A stretch of 9,350 nt of DNA, from the NCBI GenBank assembly GCA_035556515.1, contig DATMEO010000084.1:1-9350 (forward strand). The letters run 5' to 3'. Under the pieces are notes generated by a model. The model saw only the letters and a list, made by a program, of their open reading frames with translations. It was not told where the DNA came from and did not search any database. Below are positions 1 to 6,179 of this stretch, piece after piece (the first letter of the stretch is position 1; every line of letters begins with the position of its first letter). Source of the stretch: Gaiellasilicea sp035556515 (GTDB lineage: Bacteria > Actinomycetota > Thermoleophilia > Gaiellales > Gaiellaceae). The translations under genes were made by a program, and so were the position numbers.

Positions 1-850
1 GCTGGGGCCGGCCGACCTCGCCGCGCTGGCTGCCGAGGTTGCGTCATGGGGGATCCGCCACGTCGACGGCGCCGTGGTCGCCGACGAGTCCTGGTTCGAC
101 GCCCGCCGGACGGCGCCCGGCTGGCGGCCGAGCTTCTATCTCTACGAGTCGCCGCCGCTCTCCGCGCTCGTCGTCGACCGTGCGCGCTACCGCGGCAGAA
201 CATCAGCGACGCCGGCGCTCGCGGCCGCATCGCTGCTGCGGCAGTCGCTCGAGGCCGCCGGCGTCAGCGTCAGCGGCCGCACTCGCAGCGGCGTGCTGAC
301 AACCTCCGGGTTGCCGCTCGCACGCGACGTCTCCGAGCCGCTCGCCGACGTCGTCCGCTTCATGGGCCGCGAGAGCGACAACTACACGGCCGAGATGCTC
401 GTGAAGCAGCTCGGGGCGACGTACGAGGGCATCGGCACCACCGCCGCCGGAGCGCGTGTCATCCGCAACGCGCTCGGCGACGCGGGTGTCCCGCTCGCCG
501 GCGTGCGGCTGGCCGACGGCTCCGGTCTCTCGGGGCTCGACCGCCTGACCGCTGCGGCGGTCGTGGCGCTGCTCGAAGCCGGCCTCGCCGAAGGAGATCT
601 CCGCGACGCCTTCCTCCAGTCGCTCGCGGTCGCCGGCGTCAACGGCACGCTCGAGGACAGGATGGAGAAACGACCGGCGCGCGGCCAGGTGATCGCGAAG
701 ACGGGGACGACGCGGACCGCGTCGGCGCTCTCCGGGTTCGTGCGCGACCGCTACGTCTTCGCCGTGCTCCAGAACGGCCGCCCGATCTCGACCTACTGGG
801 CCCGGATTGCGCAGGACCGCTTCGCGACTGCGCTCGCGGCGTCAGGCTGA
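1..850 (+). CDS. dacB: D-alanyl-D-alanine carboxypeptidase/endopeptidase, PBP4 (peptidase S13) family, C-terminal part
   Basis: The reading frame (first full codon at base 2) is open from the window edge to a TGA at 848-850 and gives 282 residues; the start lies outside. PBP4-type enzymes trim or cleave peptidoglycan cross-bridges outside the membrane. Two of the three active-site motifs of the penicillin-binding fold are visible: SDN (S-x-N) at fragment residues 125-127, within RESDNYTAEMLVKQLG, and KTGT at residues 233-236, followed by TASALSGFV. The SxxK motif with the nucleophilic serine must lie upstream. Other S13-like features are the GIRHVDGAVVADESWFD stretch near the window edge, the LADGSGLSGLDRLT segment and AVAGVNGTLEDR before the KTG box. 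The last 9 nt overlap the end of a decayed minus-strand gene. The family call is secure; the symbol is by family, since actinobacteria may carry several paralogues. Confidence 0.9.
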   Translation, partial: LGPADLAALAAEVASWGIRHVDGAVVADESWFDARRTAPGWRPSFYLYESPPLSALVVDRARYRGRTSATPALAAASLLRQSLEAAGVSVSGRTRSGVLTTSGLPLARDVSEPLADVVRFMGRESDNYTAEMLVKQLGATYEGIGTTAAGARVIRNALGDAGVPLAGVRLADGSGLSGLDRLTAAAVVALLEAGLAEGDLRDAFLQSLAVAGVNGTLEDRMEKRPARGQVIAKTGTTRTASALSGFVRDRYVFAVLQNGRPISTYWARIAQDRFATALAASG

Positions 851-1142
851 CGCCAGCTCGGTTGGCTCGGTCCGGCGCAGCCGCGTGCCGAGGTACACCG
901 CCGCGAGCGGGCCGGCGAGGAGGGTCCCGAGAAGGACGACGAGCCTGCTGCGCTCGAATACGTTGCGGACGGCGACATCGTCTGCGGCGCCGGCCTCGAG
1001 TAGCGCATCGTGCGATGTACGGGCGGATCCCGCCGACGAGCTCCACGCGACGCGAACGCGGCAGCGACGCCAACGCTCGCCCGAGCCGCCCCAGGTAGTC
1101 GCAGAACCCGGGGTCAGGTCTTGATTCGCTGTCTTTGGACAT
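842..1142 (-). pseudogene. Decayed HAAS-like (DUF1700-type) small membrane protein remnant
   Basis: Two different minus-strand frames each carry part of one plausible protein. The first, read from about 1142 to 1012, gives FCDYLGRLGRALASLPRSRR and then VELVGGIRPYIA. This resembles the N-terminal helix of HAAS/DUF1700 proteins (YLxxLxxALxxLPxxRRxELVxEIRxHI). The second frame continues from about 1012 with HDALLEAGAADDVAVRNVFE, then a hydrophobic segment LVVLLGTLLAGPLAAVYLG and a short basic tail, ending at TGA 842-844. In intact relatives these parts are continuous, and VRNVLER is followed by LGDPxxIAxEA; here that segment is missing, as if deleted. The remnant therefore has a frameshift near 1010-1020 and probably an internal deletion. 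Its 5' end abuts a small palindromic element. The HAAS match is from memory of the family pattern. The alternative is a genuine 106-residue small membrane protein read wholly in the second frame from 1162. Confidence 0.5.
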
Positions 1143-1173
1143 GCCCGAATGCTTGCATGCAAGACCTGACCCC
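1110..1173. repeat. 64-bp palindromic element with perfect 14-bp terminal inverted repeats (MITE/REP-like)
   Basis: The left end, GGGGTCAGGTCTTG at 1110-1123, is the exact reverse complement of the right end, CAAGACCTGACCCC at 1160-1173. A second perfect palindrome, CTTGCATGCAAG, lies at 1152-1163 and shares bases with the right arm, so the DNA can fold in two ways. The core is less GC-rich than its surroundings. No clear target-site duplication is visible. As far as I recall, ends of the type GGGTCAGGTCTTG occur next to REP-associated (Y1/HUH) transposase genes in several phyla, so a non-autonomous mobile palindrome is the leading guess; no transposase is present here. It sits between the ligA 3' end and the 5' end of the decayed HAAS-like gene. 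It could also act as a bidirectional terminator, though it lacks a U-tract. Confidence 0.6.
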
Positions 1174-1192
1174 CTCGCCGCTCCGCGGCGGG
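1174..1192 (-). terminator. Candidate hairpin directly after ligA stop
   Basis: The bases CGCCGC (1176-1181) and GCGGCG (1185-1190) pair around a 3-nt loop. One G-U pair and one more G-C pair can be added outside. The hairpin begins immediately downstream of the ligA TAG on the minus strand. There is no run of U after the stem, so it is a weak candidate for a GC-rich terminator. The adjoining 64-bp palindrome may contribute. Confidence 0.3.
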
Positions 1193-3238
1193 CTAGCGGC
1201 GGCGGCGCGGCGGCGGCAGCTCGACCGCCGGCGATACAGGTGCGTCCTTGACGAGCTGTCTCAGATCGTCCTCGGTCAGGACCGGCACGCCCGCCTTCTC
1301 CGCCTTCGCGGCCTTTGAGCCCGGACTCTCGCCGACGAAGACGCCCGTCGTCTTCTTCGAGACGTTGTCGGAGACCTTGGCGCCCAGCGAGACCAGCGCT
1401 GCTGCCGCCTGCTCGCGCGAGAACGACTCGAGCGTCCCGGTGATCACGTACTGGCTCCCGGTCAGCGGGCCTTCGATCGGCTTCTCCTCGTCTCCGACCT
1501 CGAAGCGGAGGCCGAGTTCCCGCAACTCGGCGACGAGCGTCCGGTTCTGCTCGTCCTCGAACCAGCCCGCGATCGCCTCGGCGCGGTCCGGTCCGATCCC
1601 GTCGACCTCCTGGATCTCCTCCTGGCTCGCGTCGAGCAGGCGGTCGACGTCGCCGAAGTGCCGCGCGAGGTTGCGCGCAGTCACCCAGCCGACGTCCGGG
1701 ATGTTGAGCCCGAAGAGGACGCGCGAGAACGGCTGCTGCTTCGAGAGCGCGATCGCCTCGACCGCGTTCCGGGCCGAGATCTCACCGTAGCCCTCGAGCT
1801 CCATCAGCTCCTCCGCGGTCAGCCGGTAGAGGTCGGGCATCGACCGGAGCAGACCCTCATCCCAGAGCCGCCGGACGAACTGCTCGCCCACGCCCTCGAT
1901 GTCCATCGCGGCCATGACCCAATTGTTCAGCGTCTCGAGCCCGCGCGAGGGACAGGCCCGGTTCGGGCAACGGTGCATGACCTCGCCCTCCGGCTTGACG
2001 ATCTCGGCGTCGCAGAGCGGGCAGCGCTCGGGCATCCTGAACTCCTTCGTGCCCCTCGCGTGCTTGCCGGCCGGGCCGACGATCTGCGGGATCACATCGC
2101 CCGCGCGCTGGATGATCACGCGGTCGCCCTCGCGGATCTGCTTGCGGTTGATGTCCTCCTCGTTGTGGAGGGTGGCGCGGGAGACGGTGACGCCGCCGAC
2201 GTTGACCGGCTCGAGGATCGCCCAGGGATTGAGGGCGCCGGTGCGGCCGACGCGAATCGCGATCTTCAGCAGCGTCGTTTCCGCGGTGAGCGGCGCCCAC
2301 TTGAACGCCCGCGCCCAGCGCGGCCGCTCGTGCAGCGCGCCCAGCCGCTGCTGCTGGTCGAAGGCGTCCACCTTGATCACGATCCCGTCGATCTCGTAGT
2401 CGAGCTCCGCGCGCCGCTGCTCCCAGCCCTCGATCGCCTTCGCCACTTCCTCGATCGACTCGAAGCGCTCCGCGAACGGGTTCGTGCGGAAGCCGCGCTC
2501 GCGCAGCCAGGCGAGCGTCTCGAAGTGCGTCTCGGGTGCGACGCCTTCGCGGTAACCGGTGCCGTAGACCCACACGGCGAGCGGCCGAGCCGCCGTGATC
2601 CGCGAGTCGAGCTGCCGCAGCGAGCCGGCTGCCGCGTTGCGCGGGTTCGGCGCCGGCGCCTTCCCCGCCGCGACCTGCTCCTCGTTGAAGCGGCGGAAGC
2701 CCGTGAGCGGGAAGTAGACCTCGCCGCGCACCTCCATCAACGGTGGCACGTCGCCCTTCAGGCTCAGCGGGATCGACCGGATCGTGCGCAGGTTGACGGT
2801 GACGTCCTCACCACGGAGGCCGTCGCCGCGGGTGGCGCCGCGGACGAGTTGACCGTTCTCGTAGACGAGCGAGATCGCCGAGCCGTCGATTTTCGGCTCG
2901 ATCACGTAGGCGACAGGCTCGTCCGAGTCGAGCCGCCTGCGCACGTCGTCGGTCCACTTCTGCAGCGCCTCGTCGGTCGTCACCTTCTCGAGCGAGCCCA
3001 TCGGGGCCAGGTGCTCGACCTTCTTGAACTTGTCCGACGGCGGCCCGCCCACACGACGCGTCGGCGAGTCGTCGGTGGCCAGCTCGGGATGATCCTCCTC
3101 GAGCGCTTTCAGCTCGTCGAAGAGCCGGTCGTACTCCGCGTCGGTCACCTCGGGGTCGTCGAGGACGTGGTAGCGGTAGTTGTGATGGTGCAGGCGCTCG
3201 CGCAGCTCCGCAGCCCGCTTCGCCTCAGAGGGCGGCAA
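1193..3238 (-). CDS. ligA: NAD+-dependent DNA ligase LigA
   Basis: LigA seals nicks in duplex DNA during replication and repair, using NAD+ to adenylate its active-site lysine. The 681-residue length is typical. Domains in order: Ia with HHHNYRYHVLDDPEVTDAEYD (residues 17-37); adenylation domain with EPKIDG, in which K116 is the nucleotide-accepting lysine; RGDGLRGEDVT (137-147); the OB fold near VGRTGALNP; a Cys4 zinc finger at C406, C409, C424 and C429; helix-hairpin-helix repeats (MDIEGVGEQF, VDGIGPDRAE); and a C-terminal BRCT domain (about 590-666) followed by a proline/arginine tail. I chose the TTG start at 3238 because GGAGG lies 6 nt upstream and the protein then begins at the usual distance before the HNYRYHV motif; no ATG or GTG fits. 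The start overlaps the end of the HAD gene by 14 nt, suggesting translational coupling. Confidence 0.96.
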   Translation of the reverse strand: MPPSEAKRAAELRERLHHHNYRYHVLDDPEVTDAEYDRLFDELKALEEDHPELATDDSPTRRVGGPPSDKFKKVEHLAPMGSLEKVTTDEALQKWTDDVRRRLDSDEPVAYVIEPKIDGSAISLVYENGQLVRGATRGDGLRGEDVTVNLRTIRSIPLSLKGDVPPLMEVRGEVYFPLTGFRRFNEEQVAAGKAPAPNPRNAAAGSLRQLDSRITAARPLAVWVYGTGYREGVAPETHFETLAWLRERGFRTNPFAERFESIEEVAKAIEGWEQRRAELDYEIDGIVIKVDAFDQQQRLGALHERPRWARAFKWAPLTAETTLLKIAIRVGRTGALNPWAILEPVNVGGVTVSRATLHNEEDINRKQIREGDRVIIQRAGDVIPQIVGPAGKHARGTKEFRMPERCPLCDAEIVKPEGEVMHRCPNRACPSRGLETLNNWVMAAMDIEGVGEQFVRRLWDEGLLRSMPDLYRLTAEELMELEGYGEISARNAVEAIALSKQQPFSRVLFGLNIPDVGWVTARNLARHFGDVDRLLDASQEEIQEVDGIGPDRAEAIAGWFEDEQNRTLVAELRELGLRFEVGDEEKPIEGPLTGSQYVITGTLESFSREQAAAALVSLGAKVSDNVSKKTTGVFVGESPGSKAAKAEKAGVPVLTEDDLRQLVKDAPVSPAVELPPPRRRR

Positions 3239-3860
3239 GGAGCTCCTCCGCGCTGTCGACGACGTCGTCCGGCTGCTCCGCCTCGAGCCGCTCGCGGGGA
3301 TGGATCCCGCCCCACGTGACCGCGACCGCGTGCATCCCAGCCGCCTTCGCCGCCCGGATGTCGAAGGGCGAGTCGCCGACGTAGACGGCATCGTCACGCT
3401 TCGCCCCGAGCAGGTCGAGCGCGTGCTCGAGCGGCGCTGGATCCGGCTTGTGCCGGTCGGTGTCGTCGGAGCCGACGACCACGTCGAAGAACTGCTCCAG
3501 CGGCAGGTAGGAGAACGCGAGCCGCACCGTCTCGCGCCGCTTTGCCGTGACAACGCCGAGCCGCCGGCCTTCGCCCTTCAGCGTCGTGAGCACGTTGGTC
3601 ATCCCGGCGCACTCGGCGAGCTCGGCGTGCAGGGGCTCGTTGTGCTCCCGATAGCAGGCGACGAGCTCGTCGACCCGGTCTGGATCGAGGAGGCGCATCT
3701 GCTCGATCAGGCCGGAGCCGCCGACCGCCCGGCCGAGCTCCTCGTCGGGAATGTCGCGGCCGAGAACCGTCTTCGTCGCATGGCGCATCGACGCGATGAT
3801 GATCGAGCCGGAGTCGATCACGGTGCCGTCGAAGTCGAAGAGGACTACGGGGAAGCGCAT
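3225..3860 (-). CDS. HAD-superfamily hydrolase, phosphoglycolate phosphatase/PpaX-like
   Basis: This 211-residue protein has the full set of haloacid-dehalogenase phosphatase motifs. Motif I is DFDGTVID, with the nucleophile D9 and acid/base D11. Motif II is VVTAKRR with T105. Motif III is K138 in HKPDPAPLEHAL. Motif IV is VYVGDSPFDIRAAKAAGM with D163 and D167 for magnesium binding. The helical cap between residues 15 and 85 and the AVTWGG segment near the end match the phosphoglycolate phosphatase/PpaX branch (subfamily IA). Substrate cannot be told from sequence; phosphoglycolate, pyrophosphate or another small phosphoester are possible. The protein should be cytosolic, with no signal or membrane segment. 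It starts 21 nt after truA on the same strand, without a Shine-Dalgarno sequence but with a TACGAT hexamer 7 nt before the ATG. Its end contains the ribosome binding site of ligA. Confidence 0.9.
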   Translation of the reverse strand: MRFPVVLFDFDGTVIDSGSIIIASMRHATKTVLGRDIPDEELGRAVGGSGLIEQMRLLDPDRVDELVACYREHNEPLHAELAECAGMTNVLTTLKGEGRRLGVVTAKRRETVRLAFSYLPLEQFFDVVVGSDDTDRHKPDPAPLEHALDLLGAKRDDAVYVGDSPFDIRAAKAAGMHAVAVTWGGIHPRERLEAEQPDDVVDSAEELLAAL

Positions 3861-3867
3861 GCGTTCG

Positions 3868-3873
3868 ATCGTA
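3868..3873 (-). promoter_or_regulatory. Candidate -10 hexamer (TACGAT) for a leaderless HAD transcript
   Basis: On the minus strand TACGAT fits the TANNNT consensus and is followed by 7 nt and then the ATG of the HAD gene, so transcription would start at about the initiation codon. No Shine-Dalgarno sequence is visible upstream of this start. No convincing -35 element is seen. The site lies between truA and the HAD gene, so it would be an internal promoter of the truA-HAD-ligA run. Confidence 0.4.
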
Positions 3874-3881
3874 GCGACGGC

Positions 3882-4595
3882 CTAGTAGTCGACACGCTCG
3901 AGGTAAAGGCCCCACGGCGGCGCGGTCATGCCCGCCTCCGCGCGAGGCCGGCCCTCCAGCAGCGGCGCCAGCGCGCGCCCTTCGAGCATCGTTCCGACGA
4001 GCGTTCGGACCATGTGCCGGAGGAAGCTCTCGGCCTCGATCGTGAAGTGCAGCTCCTCGCCCTGCTCCTCCCAGCACGCGTTCGCGACTGTGCGCGTGAA
4101 CACCCGGTGCCGCGTCTCGGTCGGCGTGAAGGCGGTGAAGTCGTGGCGCCCGGGAACGAGTGCCGCGGCGGCCGCGAGTGCGTCGAGATCCAGCGGCCGC
4201 GGCCACCAGAGCGCACGTTGTGCCGCGAAGGGCGAGCGCACGCGCCGGCGGAGGATGCGGTAGCGGTAGGCGCGTGACCGTGCCGAGAAACGGGCGCTGA
4301 AGCCGTCCGGCGCAGCGTCGACCGCGAGGACGGCGACATCGTCCGGCAAGGCCGCGTTCAGCGCCTCGCGCGCCCGCTCGACCGGCGGGCCGCCCGTGGC
4401 CTCGACGCTCGCAACCTGGCCGGATGCGTGCACCCCGGTGTCGGTGCGGCCGGCGACGGCGAGCGCGTTCCAGCCCGGGAAGACGGTGTCGAGCGCGTCG
4501 CGCAGCGTGCCCTCGACCGTGCGCGCGCCGGGCTGCCGGGCCCAGCCCCGGAAGCCGGCTCCGTCGTACTCCAGCGTCAGCTTGAGCACCGGCAT
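3882..4595 (-). CDS. truA: tRNA pseudouridine(38-40) synthase TruA
   Basis: TruA converts uridines 38-40 in the tRNA anticodon arm to pseudouridine. The 237-residue protein begins LKLTLEYDGAGFRGWARQPG, the usual N-terminus. The catalytic aspartate is D52 in AGRTDTGVHASGQ. Further family signatures are SRAYRYRIL, the RHDFTAFTPTETRHRVFTRTV segment, EAESFLRHMVRTLVGTML and the C-terminal PWGLYLERVDY. It heads the minus-strand run truA-HAD-ligA. In many actinobacteria it directly follows rplQ, but here about 2.6 kb of unrelated genes separate the two. No ribosome binding site precedes the ATG; instead a TAGACT hexamer lies 6 nt upstream, pointing to a leaderless mRNA from its own promoter. Confidence 0.96.
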   Translation of the reverse strand: MPVLKLTLEYDGAGFRGWARQPGARTVEGTLRDALDTVFPGWNALAVAGRTDTGVHASGQVASVEATGGPPVERAREALNAALPDDVAVLAVDAAPDGFSARFSARSRAYRYRILRRRVRSPFAAQRALWWPRPLDLDALAAAAALVPGRHDFTAFTPTETRHRVFTRTVANACWEEQGEELHFTIEAESFLRHMVRTLVGTMLEGRALAPLLEGRPRAEAGMTAPPWGLYLERVDY

Positions 4596-4617
4596 CGGGC
4601 GAGTCTATGCTGAGGCG
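4582..4617 (+). promoter_or_regulatory. Candidate leaderless promoter of the P450 gene
   Basis: TTGAGC at 4582-4587 (four of six matches to TTGACA) and TATGCT at 4606-4611 are separated by 18 nt, a normal -35/-10 spacing. The -10 ends 6 nt before the ATG, so the transcript would begin at the start codon. The only Shine-Dalgarno-like bases (GAGG, 4612-4615) are 2 nt from the ATG, too close to work well. The -35 lies inside the first codons of truA. Confidence 0.5.
4602..4607 (-). promoter_or_regulatory. Candidate -10 hexamer (TAGACT) for leaderless truA
   Basis: Reading the minus strand, TAGACT matches TANNNT and is followed by exactly 6 nt and the truA ATG. It shares its TA step (4606-4607) with the oppositely oriented TATGCT hexamer of the P450 gene, so the two -10 elements overlap back-to-back. 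No clear -35 is visible on this strand; the expected position lies inside the P450 coding start. Confidence 0.45.
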
Positions 4618-5838
4618 ATGGCGACGACGGAGCGGAGGTACGACCTCTACAGCGCCGACTTCCGCGCCGACCCGCACCGCGTCTTCGCACGGATGCGGGA
4701 GCTGGATCCGGTGCTCGTGCAGCCCGGACTGGACGGGGAGACGCCGATCTGGTTCCTGACGCGGTACGAAGACGTTGCGGCCGTGCTGATGGACGACGAG
4801 CGCTTCGTCCGCGACCCGAAGCTGGCGCTGACCCCGGATGAGCTCGCCGCGCAGCCGACGCCTCCGGCGATCGCCGCGACCGAGAACCACATGCTGAACC
4901 GGGACGGCGAAGATCACCGCCGCCTGCGCCGGCTCGTCACGAAGGCCTTCACGCCGAAGATGGTCGAGCAGCTGCGGCCGCGGGTCCAGGCGATCGCGGA
5001 CGAGCTCCTCGACGCCGTCGACGCCCGGGGCGAGATGGATTTGTCCGCCGACTACGCCTTCCCGCTCCCGATCACGGTGATCGGGGAGATGCTTGGCGTT
5101 CCCGCTTCCGACCACGCCCGCTTGAAGGAGTGGTCGGACGCGATCATCTCGCCGGTCCTCGAGGGCGACGAGATGGAGGAGTTCTTCGCCCTGATGGGCG
5201 ATTTCGTGGCCTACCTGACCGACTTCTTCGCCGCCCGCCGGGCCGAGCCGCGCGACGACCTCGTCAGCGGGCTGCTGGCAGCTCGGGACGCCGAAGACGC
5301 ACTTTCCGAGGAGGAGATCTTCGGCACCGTCGTGCTCCTGATCGTCGCCGGTCACGAGACGACCGTCGGGCTGATTGGCAACGCGGTCGTCAACCTGCTC
5401 GAGCAGCCGGAGCAGCTCGCGATCCTCCGTGACGACCCGGCGCTGATGGCCGGCGCCGTCGAGGAGCTGCTTCGCTTCGAGGGCCCGGTCGAGAGGAGTC
5501 TCAACCGCTGGGCCGCGACGGACGTCGAGGTCGGCGGCCTGTCGATCGCCAGAGGCGACCTCGTGATCCCGATCCTCGCCGCCGCAGACCACGACCCGGA
5601 GCGGTTCCCGGAGCCCGACCGGCTCGACGTCTGCCGCGCCGATACGAGGCACCTCGCGTTCGGGCGCGGCAGCCACTACTGCCTCGGCGCGCCGCTCGCG
5701 CGGCTCGAGGCTCAGATCGCGCTCGAGACGCTCTTCCGCCGGCTGCCCGGCCTGCGGCTCACCGTGCCGCGCGCGGAGCTCGAATGGCGGGCAACGCCGG
5801 GGTTCCGGCGCGCCGCCGCGCTCCCAGTCGCCTGGTAG
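4618..5838 (+). CDS. Cytochrome P450 (bacterial class, soluble)
   Basis: This is a complete 406-residue bacterial P450, a heme-thiolate monooxygenase that inserts oxygen into a small-molecule substrate using electrons from a ferredoxin and reductase. Visible landmarks: the N-terminal DPHRVFARMRELDPV; HRRLRRLVTKAFTP in the helix C region; the I-helix oxygen-binding motif AGHETT (residues 244-249); the K-helix ExxR at E283-R286; and the heme loop FGRGSHYCLG (348-357) with C355 as the iron ligand. There is no membrane anchor. The ATG at 4618 is chosen because the protein then starts at the usual distance from DPHRVF; a further upstream start would run into truA. No ferredoxin or reductase gene is nearby, so partners must be encoded elsewhere. 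The substrate cannot be deduced. The gene ends directly against the convergent NfeD-like gene. Confidence 0.95.
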   Translation: MATTERRYDLYSADFRADPHRVFARMRELDPVLVQPGLDGETPIWFLTRYEDVAAVLMDDERFVRDPKLALTPDELAAQPTPPAIAATENHMLNRDGEDHRRLRRLVTKAFTPKMVEQLRPRVQAIADELLDAVDARGEMDLSADYAFPLPITVIGEMLGVPASDHARLKEWSDAIISPVLEGDEMEEFFALMGDFVAYLTDFFAARRAEPRDDLVSGLLAARDAEDALSEEEIFGTVVLLIVAGHETTVGLIGNAVVNLLEQPEQLAILRDDPALMAGAVEELLRFEGPVERSLNRWAATDVEVGGLSIARGDLVIPILAAADHDPERFPEPDRLDVCRADTRHLAFGRGSHYCLGAPLARLEAQIALETLFRRLPGLRLTVPRAELEWRATPGFRRAAALPVAW

Positions 5839-6159
5839 TCAGGCGGGCTCGACGACGAGCGTGAGGCCGTCGAGCTCCCGGACGAGGACGTCGTCGCCGA
5901 CGGCGGCTCCGGCGTCGCAGCGGGCCTGCCAGATCTCACCGGCCACCTTGACCTGCCCGTCCGGCCGGCAGTCGAGCGAGACCACGGCCTTCCGCCCGAC
6001 GAGCGTCTCGGCGCCGACGGTTGCCTTCTTCCGCTTCGACCACCAGAAGAAGAAGAGTGTCTCGCCGATCTCGAGCATGATGCCGACGCCGACGGCGATC
6101 CAGTTCCACGGCTCCTCGAGCACGAAGACCGCGAGCAGAAGCGAGAAGAAGAAGATCAC
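5839..6159 (-). CDS. Small NfeD-domain membrane protein
   Basis: The 106-residue protein has an N-terminal hydrophobic region with two likely membrane segments (about residues 2-14 and 20-40, divided by EEPWN). A basic stop, SKRKK, follows. The rest is a soluble OB-fold-like domain (about 46-106) with the NfeD C-terminal pattern: GRKAVV, then CRPDGQVKVAGEIWQARCDAG, then VGDDVLVRELDGLTLVVEPA. NfeD proteins usually act beside SPFH/stomatin proteins in membrane organisation, and the two genes are often adjacent; no stomatin gene is present here. The start is a GTG at 6157-6159. No better start is available, and no strong ribosome binding site is seen. It is divergent from the luciferase-like gene with 20 nt between the starts, and its TGA lies directly against the P450 stop with no spacing. 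It is short for the family but complete in its domain. Confidence 0.82.
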   Translation of the reverse strand: MIFFFSLLLAVFVLEEPWNWIAVGVGIMLEIGETLFFFWWSKRKKATVGAETLVGRKAVVSLDCRPDGQVKVAGEIWQARCDAGAAVGDDVLVRELDGLTLVVEPA

Positions 6160-6166
6160 GGGCTCA

Positions 6167-6172
6167 TAGGAT
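6167..6172 (+). promoter_or_regulatory. TAGGAT hexamer: -10 or ribosome binding site of the LLM gene
   Basis: TAGGAT fits the TANNNT -10 pattern and lies 7 nt before the ATG at 6180, the geometry expected for a leaderless transcript. The same bases contain AGGA, which sits 8 nt from the ATG and could serve as a Shine-Dalgarno site instead. No clear -35 is visible upstream. The two readings cannot be separated by eye. Confidence 0.35.
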
Positions 6173-6179
6173 GCCCTGA

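Noticed and set aside
46..1098. 350-codon plus-strand open frame over dacB
   Set aside because: Arg/Ala/Pro-rich translation in another frame of a gene with SDN and KTG motifs; no recognisable domain.
1110..1173. Target-site duplication around the palindromic element
   Set aside because: Only a short run of C occurs on both sides, which is not informative in this GC-rich setting.
1658..3319. Long plus-strand open frame (about 550 codons) opposite ligA
   Set aside because: It is antisense to a complete LigA with every catalytic motif; its translation is low-complexity and rich in Arg, Leu, Asp and Glu, as expected for the complement of GC-rich coding DNA.
3239..3553. Upstream extension of ligA
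   Set aside because: The extra 105 codons lie wholly inside the HAD gene, have Ser/Arg-rich composition and are not part of known LigA proteins; the TTG at 3238 has a good ribosome binding site.
4396..4617. Upstream extension of the P450
   Set aside because: It would overlap truA antisense and adds residues unlike any P450 N-terminus; the ATG at 4618 gives a normal length and has a well-placed -10.
3394..5676. Long minus-strand open frame (760 codons) across HAD, truA and the P450
   Set aside because: It runs in the wrong frame through HAD and truA and antisense to the P450, all three with clear family motifs. It is an artefact of high GC content.
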